From Lyngbya aestuarii BL J (GTDB lineage Bacteria > Cyanobacteriota > Cyanobacteriia > Cyanobacteriales > Microcoleaceae), in contig NZ_AUZM01000024.1 of assembly GCF_000478195.2 (NCBI RefSeq), positions 20,753-84,752 on the forward strand: DNA of 64,000 nt, in the 5' to 3' direction. The first letter of the stretch is position 1. Each line of letters begins with the position of its first letter. This document shows, piece by piece, positions 26,306 through 36,316 of the stretch. A program made the translations under genes and the position numbers. The notes beneath the pieces are model-generated. The model ran no database searches. It was not told the DNA's origin and worked only from the letters and a program-made list of their open reading frames with translations.

Positions 26306-27703
26306 ATGAAAATTCATTGTACTCGTCCAGGGTGTCCCCGTCCCGAAAATCTGTTTGCTGACCTCGATGACAAGACCACTCTCAAAACAGTACAGCAAAA
26401 GTATTGTACAACTTGTGGGATGCCTCTAATTTTAGATGGTCGTTATCTACCCTCACGCTTACTCGGTCAAGGTGGGTTTGGAGCCGCTTTTTTGGCTTGC
26501 GATCGCCGTTCTCCAACGTTGCGAAAATGTGTGGTGAAACTGTTTCAACCTTCTAGTGATCTCAGTCCTTCTCAGCTAGAAACTGCACAAAAACTGTTTG
26601 AAAAAGAAGCGGTGGTTTTGGATGAATTGGGAAATCAACACCCGCAAATTCCCAATCTTCTTGCCTATTTTCCCCTAGAATCTTCCGGCTGGCAATCTTC
26701 ACAAACTCAGCAATTTTTCTATATCGTTCAAGACTATATTGACGGTCAAGATTTAGAAGCCGAACTCGCTATGGAAGGTCAATTTTCTGAAGAAAAAGTG
26801 CGAGAAGTTTTAGAAGAAATTCTCAAGGTTTTGCAATTTGTTCACGATCAAGATGTGATTCATCGGGATATTAAACCATCTAATATTATGCGCGATCGCC
26901 AGGGTCGTCTTTATTTACTCGATTTTGGTGCGGTTAAACAGGTGACTCAACAGGCGAATAATTTGGGGAAATCGACCGGAATTTTTTCGATGGGGTACGC
27001 TCCCCCTGAACAAATGCGAGGTCATGATGTTTTCCCTTCGACGGACTTATATGCTTTAGCTGTAACTTGTATTGTGCTGTTAACGGGAAAAGACCCTAAA
27101 GAACTTTATGATAGTCATAATGGTCGCTGGAATTGGAAAGATAAAACCCAAGTTTCCGATTCTCTCGCTGATATTTTAGACAAAATGCTTCAGTCTACAC
27201 CGAGCGATCGCTTTGGTTCAGCCGAACAAGTTCTTAAGCTGTTAAATGCTCCTTCTCCCTCTCCTACTCCTTTACCAACACCGATAGCCAATCCTATTTC
27301 ACCTGTTTTTATTCACCCTCAAACTCAAATTCAGTCTTCACCTTCTTCGGTTTCTTTTTCGACAATAAATCTGTTAAAAGGAGCAGCATTTACGGGTTTT
27401 GAAATTGCTTTATTACGAATTGCAGTAAATGGTTTGTTGGGAGGTTCACTTCCGCTTCTGGCTTTAATTATTGGCGGTACATTCGGAGGATTAATTTTTG
27501 CTCAATATCGCCGTTGGATCGAAACAAAAGAGCAAGTTATTTTACCGTTAATTTCCCTAGCCGTAGTCATCTTTATTCCCCTATTCGGACAAGGTATTCC
27601 GTTATCTGGTGTGATCATTTTTCCCATTTTAGGTGCTTTGGGTTGTGTTGCTATGACTACTTTATTTCGTTTAATTTATTTAATTCTCTATCGTTTTTTG
27701 TAA
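26306..27703 (+). CDS. 4-Cys serine/threonine protein kinase with membrane tail
   Basis: The 465-residue protein starts with a Cys-rich motif CTRPGCPRPENLFAD and YCTTCGMPL (four Cys, possible metal site). A Hanks kinase domain follows (about 47-310): LLGQGGFGAAFLACDR, VVKLF with the catalytic Lys, HRDIKPSNIM and DFGAVKQ, then GYAPPEQMRG. A Pro-rich linker leads to three or four membrane helices (about 350-465), so the kinase domain would be cytoplasmic and anchored. Such kinases are multiplied in filamentous cyanobacteria. The solute-binding gene downstream may be its partner. Confidence 0.93.
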   Translation: MKIHCTRPGCPRPENLFADLDDKTTLKTVQQKYCTTCGMPLILDGRYLPSRLLGQGGFGAAFLACDRRSPTLRKCVVKLFQPSSDLSPSQLETAQKLFEKEAVVLDELGNQHPQIPNLLAYFPLESSGWQSSQTQQFFYIVQDYIDGQDLEAELAMEGQFSEEKVREVLEEILKVLQFVHDQDVIHRDIKPSNIMRDRQGRLYLLDFGAVKQVTQQANNLGKSTGIFSMGYAPPEQMRGHDVFPSTDLYALAVTCIVLLTGKDPKELYDSHNGRWNWKDKTQVSDSLADILDKMLQSTPSDRFGSAEQVLKLLNAPSPSPTPLPTPIANPISPVFIHPQTQIQSSPSSVSFSTINLLKGAAFTGFEIALLRIAVNGLLGGSLPLLALIIGGTFGGLIFAQYRRWIETKEQVILPLISLAVVIFIPLFGQGIPLSGVIIFPILGALGCVAMTTLFRLIYLILYRFL

Positions 27704-28098
27704 ACCGGATTTTGAAAAACTCTATTTTGGTTTTAATTTTATGTCTCATAAAATTGAACAGGCGGGATTTACTCGCATCAGATAGTTAAATTTTTCGTTA
27801 TACTTTTCGGTCAATATTGCCATAAAAAAGACCCACTCTAGTCCGAACATTATTAATTGCCGGGAGTTGACTCGCAGTTAGATAGTTGTAGCACACTCGT
27901 TCTCGATAAACTTTGGTCAATAGAAATTTTTTTGCAACTGTTGTGAAGGATTAATTTGATTCTCCATTTAAACATATAGTTCGCGACGGCATAAGCTTAT
28001 GCAAGTTGACTTTTAATTTAACAAAAACAGGATTTAATTGAAAAAATAGGATATACTCGAATTAGAACGTTAAAATTTGTCGTTATAGTTTTCAGCCG
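27704..28098. other. Intergenic region containing a degenerate direct repeat
   Basis: The 60 bases at about 27758-27825 (GGGATTTACTCGCATCAG ... TTTTTCGTTATAC) resemble the 60 bases just before and including the start of the next gene (28044-28100, GGATATACTCGAATTAG ... TTTGTCGTTATAG). This suggests that a 5' end of a related gene was once duplicated here. No intact ORF is present. Confidence 0.45.
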
Positions 28099-29523
28099 AT
28101 GTCGAAAATCTCCAATCAAAAAGAACTAACGACTCTGGCTTTAGCCTTGTTAATTACAGGAAGTTTACTCGGAGTTGGATATTGGTTTTTTACTCGTTCA
28201 AACAATATTAATACTTCTCCAACTGCTGTTGAAGGTTCATCTTCCTCTCAAACTTCCAGATCTATTCCCTCAGTTGAGAATGTAATCAGTCAGGGAGAAA
28301 AGAGTTTAATTCCTAAGTCTATCCCTCCGGAAAAACAAGCCGGGTTAACTGCTTTAGCGTCTGGAAAATATCAAGAAGCCGTTAGGAATTTAGAAGCTTC
28401 ACTCCAAAAAAAACCGAACGATCCCGAAGCGTTAGTTTATTTAAACAATGCTCGTATTGGAAAGCAAAAAGCCTATACAATTGCTGTCGCCGTTCCGATA
28501 GGAGACCCCAACTCTATGGGAACGGCGGAAGCAGTTTTACGGGGAGTAGCGCAAGCCCAAAATGAAATTAATCAAGCGGGTGGAATTGTGGGGATTCCTC
28601 TAAAAGTTGTGATTGCAGACGATAAAAATAACGCAGAACTTGCTCAAACAGTCGCCGAAACTTTAGTAAATAATAATGAGATTTTAGGCGTGGTGGGTCA
28701 CTATTCCAGCGGTGTTTCTTTGGCGGCTGCACCGATTTATGAAGAGGGAAATTTAGTGGCAATTTCCCCGATCAGTACCTCGGTTAAACTCTCAACTGCG
28801 GGAGATTATATATTTCGTACCGTACCGAGCGATCGCTTTGCCGCCAATCAACTCGTAAAATATATGATAGGGGAACTCAACCAACAAAAAGCGGTTATTT
28901 TTTATAATAGCCAGAGTGCCTACAGTCAGTCGCTCAAAGATGAATTTATAACGGCTCTTTATGGCGATGGCGGAGAAGTTGTGGATGTGTTTGATCTATC
29001 TTATTCTGACTTTAATGCGTTCAAAAGTCTGGATACAGCTTTCCAGCAGGGAGTAGAAGTTATTGTACTCTTTCCCGATTCTTCTACGGTGGAAAAAGCG
29101 TTACAAGTCGTGCGAGTCAACCGTAAACAACTGCCAATTTTAGCGGGAGATGATTTTTATGCAGTTGACACCTTGAAAGTTGGGGGCGACAGTACAGGGG
29201 TTGTAGTAGCGGTTCCTTGGCATATTCTCGCTGATCCCTATTCTCGATTTACACAAGAAGCAAATCAACTTTGGAGAGGGGATGTCAATTGGCGGACTGT
29301 GATGGCTTATGATGCCACCCAAGCGTTAATTACGGGTATCCAAGAACAACCGTCACGCACCGGGGTTCAACAGGCGCTTTCTGCGTCTAATTTTTCGGCT
29401 GAGGGAGCGACGAGTGTGATTAAATTTTTACCGTCTGGCGATCGCAATCAAGCCGTACAATTGGTTGAGATTCAACCGGGAAATCGTTCGGGGGTTGGCT
29501 ATGACTTCGTACCTCTGCCTTAA
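28099..29523 (+). CDS. Membrane-anchored TPR plus branched-chain-type solute-binding protein
   Basis: The 474-residue protein has one N-terminal membrane segment (13-33), a Ser-rich linker, a single TPR-like unit (LTALASGKYQEAVRNLEASL, then QKKPNDPEALVYLNNARIGK, about 76-115) and a periplasmic binding domain of the Leu/Ile/Val receptor type (120-470): VAVPIGDPNSMGTAEAVLRG, GVVGHYSSGVSLAAAPIYEE and AISPISTSVKLSTAGDYIFR. In cyanobacteria this architecture is often found beside Ser/Thr kinases, as here, and may act as a receptor for them and not for transport. No permease gene is present. Confidence 0.85.
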   Translation: MSKISNQKELTTLALALLITGSLLGVGYWFFTRSNNINTSPTAVEGSSSSQTSRSIPSVENVISQGEKSLIPKSIPPEKQAGLTALASGKYQEAVRNLEASLQKKPNDPEALVYLNNARIGKQKAYTIAVAVPIGDPNSMGTAEAVLRGVAQAQNEINQAGGIVGIPLKVVIADDKNNAELAQTVAETLVNNNEILGVVGHYSSGVSLAAAPIYEEGNLVAISPISTSVKLSTAGDYIFRTVPSDRFAANQLVKYMIGELNQQKAVIFYNSQSAYSQSLKDEFITALYGDGGEVVDVFDLSYSDFNAFKSLDTAFQQGVEVIVLFPDSSTVEKALQVVRVNRKQLPILAGDDFYAVDTLKVGGDSTGVVVAVPWHILADPYSRFTQEANQLWRGDVNWRTVMAYDATQALITGIQEQPSRTGVQQALSASNFSAEGATSVIKFLPSGDRNQAVQLVEIQPGNRSGVGYDFVPLP

Positions 29524-29608
29524 GGAGTTGGTGAAATTATTCTTTAAGAGGGTTGACAAAACTAAAAAATCGCCCGATAATATAATCTTGTGCAATTAAG
29601 TACAGAAA

Positions 29609-29692
29609 GCGGAACTGGCGGAATTGGTAGACGCGCTAGATTCAGGTTCTAGTGTTCGCAAGGACTTCCGGGTTCAAGTCCCGGGTTCCGCA
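29609..29692 (+). tRNA. trnL-CAG: tRNA-Leu (CAG)
   Basis: An 84-base tRNA with a seven-pair acceptor stem GCGGAAC/GTTCCGC and discriminator A. The anticodon stem CTAGA/TCTAG encloses the loop TTCAGGT with anticodon CAG, there is a long variable arm TGTTCGCAAGGAC typical of class II tRNAs, and a T arm with GGTTCAAGTC. CCA is not encoded. Confidence 0.97.
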
Positions 29693-29827
29693 TTGTGCCT
29701 AGCGGCAAGAATGGTAAGGGTTTTACTTTCACCCCATTACTACGTTGTTAATCTTTTGTTTCGTATTTCGCTGAGAGGATACTATTCTAATAAGAAAGTT
29801 ATTGGTTTTATGGAATGATTCAAAATA

Positions 29828-29892
29828 GGGTCTTAGGGACAGTTATTCTCAGGTTTCCCCTGTTTTAACTAATTCCACAAGACCCCTTTTTT
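29828..29892 (+). terminator. Possible terminator downstream of tRNA-Leu
   Basis: GGGTCTT (29828-29834) pairs perfectly with AAGACCC (29879-29885), followed by CTTTTTT. The loop is long (44 bases), so confidence is moderate to low. The rest of 29693-30081 shows no gene. Confidence 0.4.
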
Positions 29893-30081
29893 CCCTTTCC
29901 CACTAGCTGTTTGCTCCGGTTAATCTACCCTCTAAAAAGTGTTTTGGATAGTGTTGAGAGAGTAGTTGCCAAGGTTTTAAATCCTAAAAGTGTTTCCTAG
30001 CCAGAGATACAGACGATATTGTGGGTAGAGGGTTAATGGATCAAAAACTGGGTATCGTGCGGACTGTTTTGTTGAAGTTAA

Positions 30082-30672
30082 TTAAATTTTGACCTCTGAG
30101 GCAAAACTTCCCCAACGGACAAACTCAAAGGGTCCGGCGACTGACCCCCAAACGTGTTCATCGGTTTCAGGATGTCGTCCTCGGTCATGGCTAATCATAC
30201 CATTTTCATGAACTTCAAACCAACTATCGAGATAGGTAAGTTGACCTTTGCGTTCGACCATACATCCTTTTCCGGGTTCAACTTCGCCTTTAAAACTATG
30301 ACCTGTCCAACGGGTAATAAAGCTACAACAGGGGAGTTTTCGCAGTTGTTCAATTTTCAGGTCTTTAAGCCGTTCCGGTTGACGAGAGGCACCGTAAAAC
30401 TGTTCTGGGTTCTCTAAGGCGTAGTTTTCGATCTCGATATAATCTTCGCGAGGAATGAATTTGAGAATTCGCACGCGATAGGGTTGATTAATCATGTAAT
30501 CATAGGCTTGTTCGAGGTAAAGACTAACTCCCTCTAAGAATTCTATCGGTAACGGACGCATACAAACCCGAATGTGGGCGAAAAAGGGGGGATTTTCAAA
30601 CGCCTGGGGTTGGTTGCTAAAGTCGGAAGCCATCCAGCGGGCTAACGTTTCAATGTCGGTTGAATGAGTCAT
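30082..30672 (-). CDS. cpcT: CpcT/CpeT-type phycobiliprotein chromophore lyase
   Basis: The 196-residue protein is an S/T-independent bilin lyase of the CpcT/CpeT family, which attaches phycocyanobilin to Cys-153 of the phycocyanin beta subunit (CpcT) or other bilins to equivalent sites. Signatures are IRVCMRPLPIEFLEGVSLYL, EQAYDYMINQPYRVRILKFI, PGKGCMVERKGQLTYLDSWF and GRHPETDEHVWGSVAGPFEF. CpcT is preferred over CpeT because no phycoerythrin gene is in sight, but substrate choice cannot be settled by reading. Confidence 0.88.
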   Translation of the reverse strand: MTHSTDIETLARWMASDFSNQPQAFENPPFFAHIRVCMRPLPIEFLEGVSLYLEQAYDYMINQPYRVRILKFIPREDYIEIENYALENPEQFYGASRQPERLKDLKIEQLRKLPCCSFITRWTGHSFKGEVEPGKGCMVERKGQLTYLDSWFEVHENGMISHDRGRHPETDEHVWGSVAGPFEFVRWGSFASEVKI

Positions 30673-30711
30673 TTTCTTGTAATTCGTAAATTTTTGATCA
30701 GGATAACAGAT

Positions 30712-31914
30712 TCAACTTTGCTTGAGGCTAAAGAGTAAAAATTGGGGGGTTTTGTTGTCATCTTCACTCATTAACACTAAACTTTGACCTCCTGAAGCTA
30801 AACGTGGCCCTAATGTCATACTGGTGAGAGAATTGACGGATATATTGAGTGGGTTAAACTCGAATAATAGTTTTTTTCGCATCGGTTGCACTTTCCGCAA
30901 TTCTCCGCGTAAACTGGCAATTCTGGAGGTATCGGTGGAGTCGCCTGTAAACACTTGATAAATTTGACCTGAGTTTGATGATCGCTCTAAACTAAGAAAG
31001 TAGCCACCTTGATTGAGGGCAACAATATCGACTAACTGAGGAGGTGAGGTTTCGTCGGCTTCTAAAGGATAAAGATTTTCAGACACCAGAAAAGAAGAGC
31101 GATCGGCGATAACATAGTGTAAGATTCGTAGTTTTGTCGCTCCATCTGTATCAGTATCTTGAACTAATGAGGTTTCAGTTGAGGTAAATAAACGAAAGGG
31201 ATCTTTTCCACCCGGACTAAAGCCATCGGGTGCAATCGTCATTGATTTAAACCCAGAGTTTGCAGAGATACCCAGTTGTTGTTTTCCGTCTTCAATGGTG
31301 GGAATATAATTCGGCGGAATGGGAATGGTATTGCGAAGTTTTCCAGTTTCGAGGTCAAATTCTCCAATCAACGGTAAACTCTGATCCTCGACTCTATTTT
31401 CGGTAGCGATAAACAGGGAATTTCGCGGTGAAAAGGTGAGACTTTTGGGATGAGTTGTCGTTAAAGAGAGAGGTTGACCGGATTGATCTTTGAGTTGGGT
31501 TTCGTTTTCGATTGTGATCTGATTTAAGGAGGTTTGAGCGGCTGAGGTTAAATCAAATTTGAGGGTATAAAATCGAGCTAAGTTTTCTTTTTGATCATCG
31601 GCTAAAGCGTAGAAATAAATTCCTTCTGCTGTACTCTTATTGTAGCCGGGAAGTGCGTAAGTAATGCCGGATAGATGACCGATAGAATAATTGTTAAATT
31701 GGGTGGGTTGGGTGAGTGAATATTCTCCTAAAAAGTCGAGAGAAAAGTCGAGAAAGATTCGATCTTCTGCGGAGACTTGAGGTAAGCTACAGGATGTCAG
31801 TAGCGTTAACAATATTAAGAGCGATACCACCGACTGAAAAAAGCGTTGATACCCTTTTCGCAGTCTAACTTGACCGGATAGCGAACTTGGTTTGATGGTG
31901 TTGTGTTCGTTCAC
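30712..31914 (-). CDS. Phytase-like esterase-family lipoprotein
   Basis: The 400-residue protein starts at a GTG and has a lipoprotein signal with lipobox LLTSCS (Cys about 42). The rest matches the phytase-like domain (PF13449) often named esterase-like activity of phytase: SIGHLSGITYALPGY, HPKSLTFSPRNSLFIATENR, TIEDGKQQLGISANSGFKSM and LVDIVALNQGGYFLSLERS. It probably forms a beta-propeller on the periplasmic side. Enzymatic activity in this family is poorly established. The cpcT gene follows 39 bases downstream on the same strand. Confidence 0.85.
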   Translation of the reverse strand: MNEHNTIKPSSLSGQVRLRKGYQRFFQSVVSLLILLTLLTSCSLPQVSAEDRIFLDFSLDFLGEYSLTQPTQFNNYSIGHLSGITYALPGYNKSTAEGIYFYALADDQKENLARFYTLKFDLTSAAQTSLNQITIENETQLKDQSGQPLSLTTTHPKSLTFSPRNSLFIATENRVEDQSLPLIGEFDLETGKLRNTIPIPPNYIPTIEDGKQQLGISANSGFKSMTIAPDGFSPGGKDPFRLFTSTETSLVQDTDTDGATKLRILHYVIADRSSFLVSENLYPLEADETSPPQLVDIVALNQGGYFLSLERSSNSGQIYQVFTGDSTDTSRIASLRGELRKVQPMRKKLLFEFNPLNISVNSLTSMTLGPRLASGGQSLVLMSEDDNKTPQFLLFSLKQS

Positions 31915-32340
31915 GATGCTTTCCCCAAACTTCTGTGGATTATTATCTCACGCTTTTGCTGGGGAGAGAGAGTTTTTTTGAGGTGAAAAATGGCTTTCTT
32001 TAATAGAAACCCTCTCTCGTCACCTCACCCCATCACATTTTAGTCCGACGAACCCTTGCAACCCTAAGCGTTGAGAGAGTTTCTCTCATGCGATCGCATT
32101 GAGGATTTTTTGTGGCATTTCCACCTTGTGCTAAGTTCCCGTTTGTGTCAGAATCTATTGCACGCTAGGCGGTTTGGCTTCTGCAATCAGTCGTGAACAA
32201 ATTTTCCTTCGTCGCCGTCTTAAAATAGGTTAGAGTATGCCCAAACTTTACCATAATGATAGTATAAACCATCAAGTTCCTTTTTTTTGTTAAATTTAAA
32301 ACAATTTTTAGGCTATCAATCTATTATTTGATGCAATGCT
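31915..32340. other. Divergent intergenic region
   Basis: The gap separates the phytase-like gene from the divergent TPR gene. It contains a compact hairpin TGAGAGA/TTCTCTCA at about 32071-32088 next to a GCGATCGC. No ORF or RNA gene is supported. Confidence 0.3.
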
Positions 32341-33669
32341 ATGACGGATAAATTAACGCGAGTTTTTAGAATTGGATTTGTAACTTTAGTGAGTGTAATT
32401 TTAGGGGTAAGTTATGGAAACTTAACTGCTTTTTCTCAAAATGAAAACAATCCCCAAGCCGAAGAAAATCCTCAAGTTCTCGATCAATTTTCACCCAATC
32501 CCTTAGAAAGTACCGAACCCGATCCCTTATTACCCAATCCTCCAGTTGTTGGAGATTTACTCAATGAAACACAACAGGAACAACTAGCACCTGAATTAGA
32601 TAAACTCAACGAAGAAGCATTACTCTTACTCGAACAAAATGATCCATTTGGTGCATTTAATTTATGGACTCGGGAGTTAAGATTACGGCGTTATTTTGGA
32701 TTATTACCCGAAATTACTGCTTTACAACGAGTTGGTTTAATTGCCTGGAATAATAGTCAACGTCTCTATCTTCAGTTTCTTGTCGAACGTTTAGATGAGA
32801 TTTTACAACAGATCAAATTAGAAGAAACACTTGATCTGGAAGTTTTAGAAGCATTAGGAACAGCATTTAAAGAAACCCGAGAAAAAGAATTAGCAATTGA
32901 AACCTATCAAACTTTGCTTGATTACGCCCGTCAACAAGAAAATCTCATCCAAGAAGAACAGGCGTTGAGTGAAATGGGTCAAGTTTATCTAAGTTGGTTA
33001 GATTATCAAGCCGCAGCGCAAGTTTATGAGGAATTATTAGAGACACAACAACAGATTAAATTGTTACGAACTGAGGGAATTTTACCCCCTCCTCCTCCTC
33101 CTCAAGTTAACGCAGAAGGTGAGACGATTAATCAACCCAGTGAAGTTAAATCTCTGCAAGATTTATCGTTTATTTATGGACAGTTAGAACAACCCTTAAA
33201 GTCTATTGCTGCGAAAGAAAGATTAGTGGGTTATTATTCACAATTACAAAATTTCCAACCCCTTCCCGATTTAAAGTTATCCATTGGTTTAGACTATGAA
33301 AAGCTAGGTCAATTACAACAAGCCAGTCAAAACTACCAAGAGGCTTATACGGTTGCGACCACAATTCAACAGCTAGCAAATGCCAGTGATGCTTTAGGAA
33401 GATTAGCACGATTATATCGTTCTCAAAATCAAACCCAAACTGCGATTGAATTATATCAAGCTCAGTTATTAATCGAGCAACAATCCTACAATTTTTATGG
33501 TATGATGAATGTATATGATAATATGGGTCAAGTTTATTTTGATCAAAAAGCATATCAACGTGCTTTAGCCGCCTATCAGCAAGGGTTACAAGTTGCTCAA
33601 CAGTTAAAATTTCGAGAAGATCACTTTGTTAAACGGATTGAAATTGTTAATCGACAAATTGCTCCATAA
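32341..33669 (+). CDS. Secreted or periplasmic TPR protein
   Basis: The 442-residue protein has an N-terminal signal segment (MTDKLTRVFRIGFVTLVSVI, cleavage perhaps after LTAFSQ), an acidic Pro/Asn-rich linker, and helical repeats to the C-terminus. Clear TPR units include QALSEMGQVYLSWLDYQAAA, LGQLQQASQNYQEAYTVATT and AYQRALAAYQQGLQVAQQL. A run of six prolines plus surrounding residues (ILPPPPPPQV) breaks the array near residue 250. TPRs mediate protein binding; the partner is unknown. The last 23 bases overlap the convergent pentapeptide-repeat gene. Confidence 0.8.
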   Translation: MTDKLTRVFRIGFVTLVSVILGVSYGNLTAFSQNENNPQAEENPQVLDQFSPNPLESTEPDPLLPNPPVVGDLLNETQQEQLAPELDKLNEEALLLLEQNDPFGAFNLWTRELRLRRYFGLLPEITALQRVGLIAWNNSQRLYLQFLVERLDEILQQIKLEETLDLEVLEALGTAFKETREKELAIETYQTLLDYARQQENLIQEEQALSEMGQVYLSWLDYQAAAQVYEELLETQQQIKLLRTEGILPPPPPPQVNAEGETINQPSEVKSLQDLSFIYGQLEQPLKSIAAKERLVGYYSQLQNFQPLPDLKLSIGLDYEKLGQLQQASQNYQEAYTVATTIQQLANASDALGRLARLYRSQNQTQTAIELYQAQLLIEQQSYNFYGMMNVYDNMGQVYFDQKAYQRALAAYQQGLQVAQQLKFREDHFVKRIEIVNRQIAP

Positions 33670-35965
33670 ACGTGTCGCTATCGAGATCAAATTGATCGAC
33701 TCCTAATTGATGTTTGAGAAGATTCGGTAATCCTGAACAATATTCAAACGTGACTCCTTCTAGATTGGCTTGGTTTAAGTGACTTCCAAATAAGTTCGCA
33801 CCTGTTAAATTTGCATTAGAAAGATTGGCTTGATTTAACTCTGCATGACGAATAGAAGTATAGCTCAAATTTGTATTTGAGAGATTTGCATAAATTAAAT
33901 TAGCCCGAGTTAAATCAGCATGAGATAAGTTAGCATCACTCAAATTAGCTTGTGTAAAGTTGGTATGACGCAGATAGGTTGAACTCAAGTTTGCCTCTTG
34001 TAATTCTGAACTACTGAGGTTCACGCCACTGAGATTAACTTTGATCAAATTTGTTTGTTTGAGACTACTACGACTGATATTCGCACGGTAGAGATTTGCA
34101 CCTCTGAGGTAGGCACTATCGAGGTTGACTTGAGAAAGATTTACCCGTCTGAGATCAGCATAAGACAAATTGGCACCCCTTAAGTTAACACCACTTAAAT
34201 TGGCGCCTCGCAAGTTGGCATAACTGAGATTTGCACCCGTTAAATTAGCCCCTTTGAGGTTAGCGCATTCTAAATTAGCATGAGATAAATTGGCATCACT
34301 TAAATTCGCTGAATTTAAACTAGCTGCCATCAAGTTAGCGGTACTTAAATTGGCATTTTTTAGGTTAGCATGACCTAATTTTGCACTGGTTAAACTGGCG
34401 TGAGTCAGGTTAGCAGATTGAAGATCAGCCCGCCGCAGATCTGTTTTCACTAAGCTTGCATCGCTTAAATCTGTATGGTTTAAATTAGCAATTAAAAGTT
34501 TAGCTTCGTTTAACGTAGCACCACTGAGATTGGCACTGCTGAGGTTAGCTAACCGTAAATCGACTTGAATCAAATCCATTCCCTGTAAGTCGGTTTCTCG
34601 GAGATTAGCCCCTTTAAGATCGGCATTACTTAAGTTTAGAGATCTCAGATTTGCATGGCGAAGATCAGGGCCTTTAAATTGACAAAATAAACGATAGGTG
34701 TCTAACTCTGTGCTAGATTCTTCATTGGATAGATTGTTCTCTAAATTGACTAAGTGATATTGAACGTTGGTGGTAAATAGGGTAAAAACCAGATTGAAAA
34801 CTTCCAGAAACTTGATAAAGTGCTGACATTCTTTTTCCTCATAGTTTTCATAGTATTGAATGAGATTCGCAATACAGCATTCTAAATAGATTTGAGCAGA
34901 TTTAGAAATTAAAACTATTTTTAATAAGAGAAAAACTAGAGTGAGGTAGTTTCCCCGTTCAACTAAGAGGAAAAATGGGGTAGAGGGTGATTTGGTGTTT
35001 TCAGTTGTCAGGAGTCTGATTAATTGTTTGCAGGTTTTAGAAATATAGGATTTTGTAACGGTTTTGTAATTATGTTGAGAATCAAATTTTTCGAGTTTAT
35101 TTTGAAGTTTCTCTCGAATTTGATTCGCTGGATATTGAGAGGAGACATGAAGCATTAAGTAGTTGAGAAAACCTTCTTTAAACTCCCGATAATTATAGTT
35201 TTGGGTTTGTTCTAAAAAGATATCGGCTTGATGAGCATAACTGAAAACGCGCTCAGTTGAGATGGTTTTTTTGATTAAGTTAATCGCTTCGTCTCCCAAC
35301 TGAGTTGGGTTACTGAGAGTTTGGAGTTGGGTTCCTGGAGATTGGGAACGAGCCACATACATCGCGAGATCAAAATTATATTTGTCTTTAATTTGTTTGG
35401 CTAAGTTAATCGTAACTTGATGTTGTGCTTGAGACTGACTGCGATTAATTTGGGTTGATAGAAGATAGGATTGATAACGGTTTATCCATTGAGATTGCGA
35501 CTGCAACGCATAGTGACAAATATCTTGATAATCTTGACTTTGCAAAAAGTTATATGTCCATTTTCTCAGGAGATTAACACTCGGAGAAATTCGTTGTTCT
35601 TGATAGTTTGCAGAGTCAATTCGTTTAAATAGAGCTTCAACATATTCTTGCTTTTTATTAATTGTCCAGTTATTGATTAAAATATAGAAGGATTGTTTGA
35701 GTGTTGCAGAAAAGATAGACTGACTTTGATCAATCAGAATACGATTTAAGGCTTGATTAATAGTTGGATTTTCGGTACAATTCAAATAAACAAAAATTTG
35801 TTCAAACTCATCCAGGACTTTCTCGGGAGACCATTGATTAACAATTTGAATCAAAAATTGACAAATTTCAACTTGTCGCTTCTCGAGTTTAGAATGAAAG
35901 TCGCAATTGTGTAAATCCGAGTCTGTCGGAGAAGAAAAGCTTTCCGTTTTTACTTGATTAATCAT
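33647..35965 (-). CDS. Pentapeptide-repeat protein with 430-residue N-terminal helical domain
   Basis: Of 772 residues, about 435-745 form roughly 60 tandem A(D/N)LxX pentapeptides (for example LSNADLKGANLRETDLQG), which fold as a right-handed quadrilateral beta helix. The N-terminal 430 residues are mostly helical and unassigned (QKEYVEALFKRIDSANYQEQ). A 30-residue cap (GVTFEYCSGLPNLLKHQLGV) closes the C-terminus. Pentapeptide proteins may mimic DNA or act as scaffolds, but the function here is not known. Its 3' end overlaps the convergent TPR gene by 23 bases. Confidence 0.88.
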   Translation of the reverse strand: MINQVKTESFSSPTDSDLHNCDFHSKLEKRQVEICQFLIQIVNQWSPEKVLDEFEQIFVYLNCTENPTINQALNRILIDQSQSIFSATLKQSFYILINNWTINKKQEYVEALFKRIDSANYQEQRISPSVNLLRKWTYNFLQSQDYQDICHYALQSQSQWINRYQSYLLSTQINRSQSQAQHQVTINLAKQIKDKYNFDLAMYVARSQSPGTQLQTLSNPTQLGDEAINLIKKTISTERVFSYAHQADIFLEQTQNYNYREFKEGFLNYLMLHVSSQYPANQIREKLQNKLEKFDSQHNYKTVTKSYISKTCKQLIRLLTTENTKSPSTPFFLLVERGNYLTLVFLLLKIVLISKSAQIYLECCIANLIQYYENYEEKECQHFIKFLEVFNLVFTLFTTNVQYHLVNLENNLSNEESSTELDTYRLFCQFKGPDLRHANLRSLNLSNADLKGANLRETDLQGMDLIQVDLRLANLSSANLSGATLNEAKLLIANLNHTDLSDASLVKTDLRRADLQSANLTHASLTSAKLGHANLKNANLSTANLMAASLNSANLSDANLSHANLECANLKGANLTGANLSYANLRGANLSGVNLRGANLSYADLRRVNLSQVNLDSAYLRGANLYRANISRSSLKQTNLIKVNLSGVNLSSSELQEANLSSTYLRHTNFTQANLSDANLSHADLTRANLIYANLSNTNLSYTSIRHAELNQANLSNANLTGANLFGSHLNQANLEGVTFEYCSGLPNLLKHQLGVDQFDLDSDTFMEQFVD

Positions 35966-36316
35966 AGTAGAGACACCCTGGTAGATTGAATATTGATAGA
36001 TTATTAGTCACCCTAACTCATTCTTTGATAATCAGTATAAGCCAAGTTTAGCTTTATCCTCTCAAATTTTTTTAATCTTTAAGTTTATTTACTTCAATTC
36101 ATAATTTAACCGACTCAAATTTAACAATACTTGTACGGTTAGCAAACTGTTTCTACAATTGTAGAGGAAGTCAACTGTTATCGTAGGCTCATTATGAACA
36201 TTTGTCTAAGTCGTCTAAAAGAACTTATACTTACTGATATCTATCGCTAAGTGATTCGAGCTTATGCAGGTTAAGCTTCAGACTTTTTCGAGAGAAGACT
36301 CCTCAATTGACTAACT
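35966..36316. other. Intergenic region, no feature seen
   Basis: This 351-base AT-rich stretch upstream of the pentapeptide gene presumably includes its promoter. No ORF, tRNA or clear repeat was found. Confidence 0.3.

Noticed and set aside
29624..29818. 64-aa ORF across the tRNA-Leu gene
   Set aside because: It reads through the tRNA and has no protein-like features.
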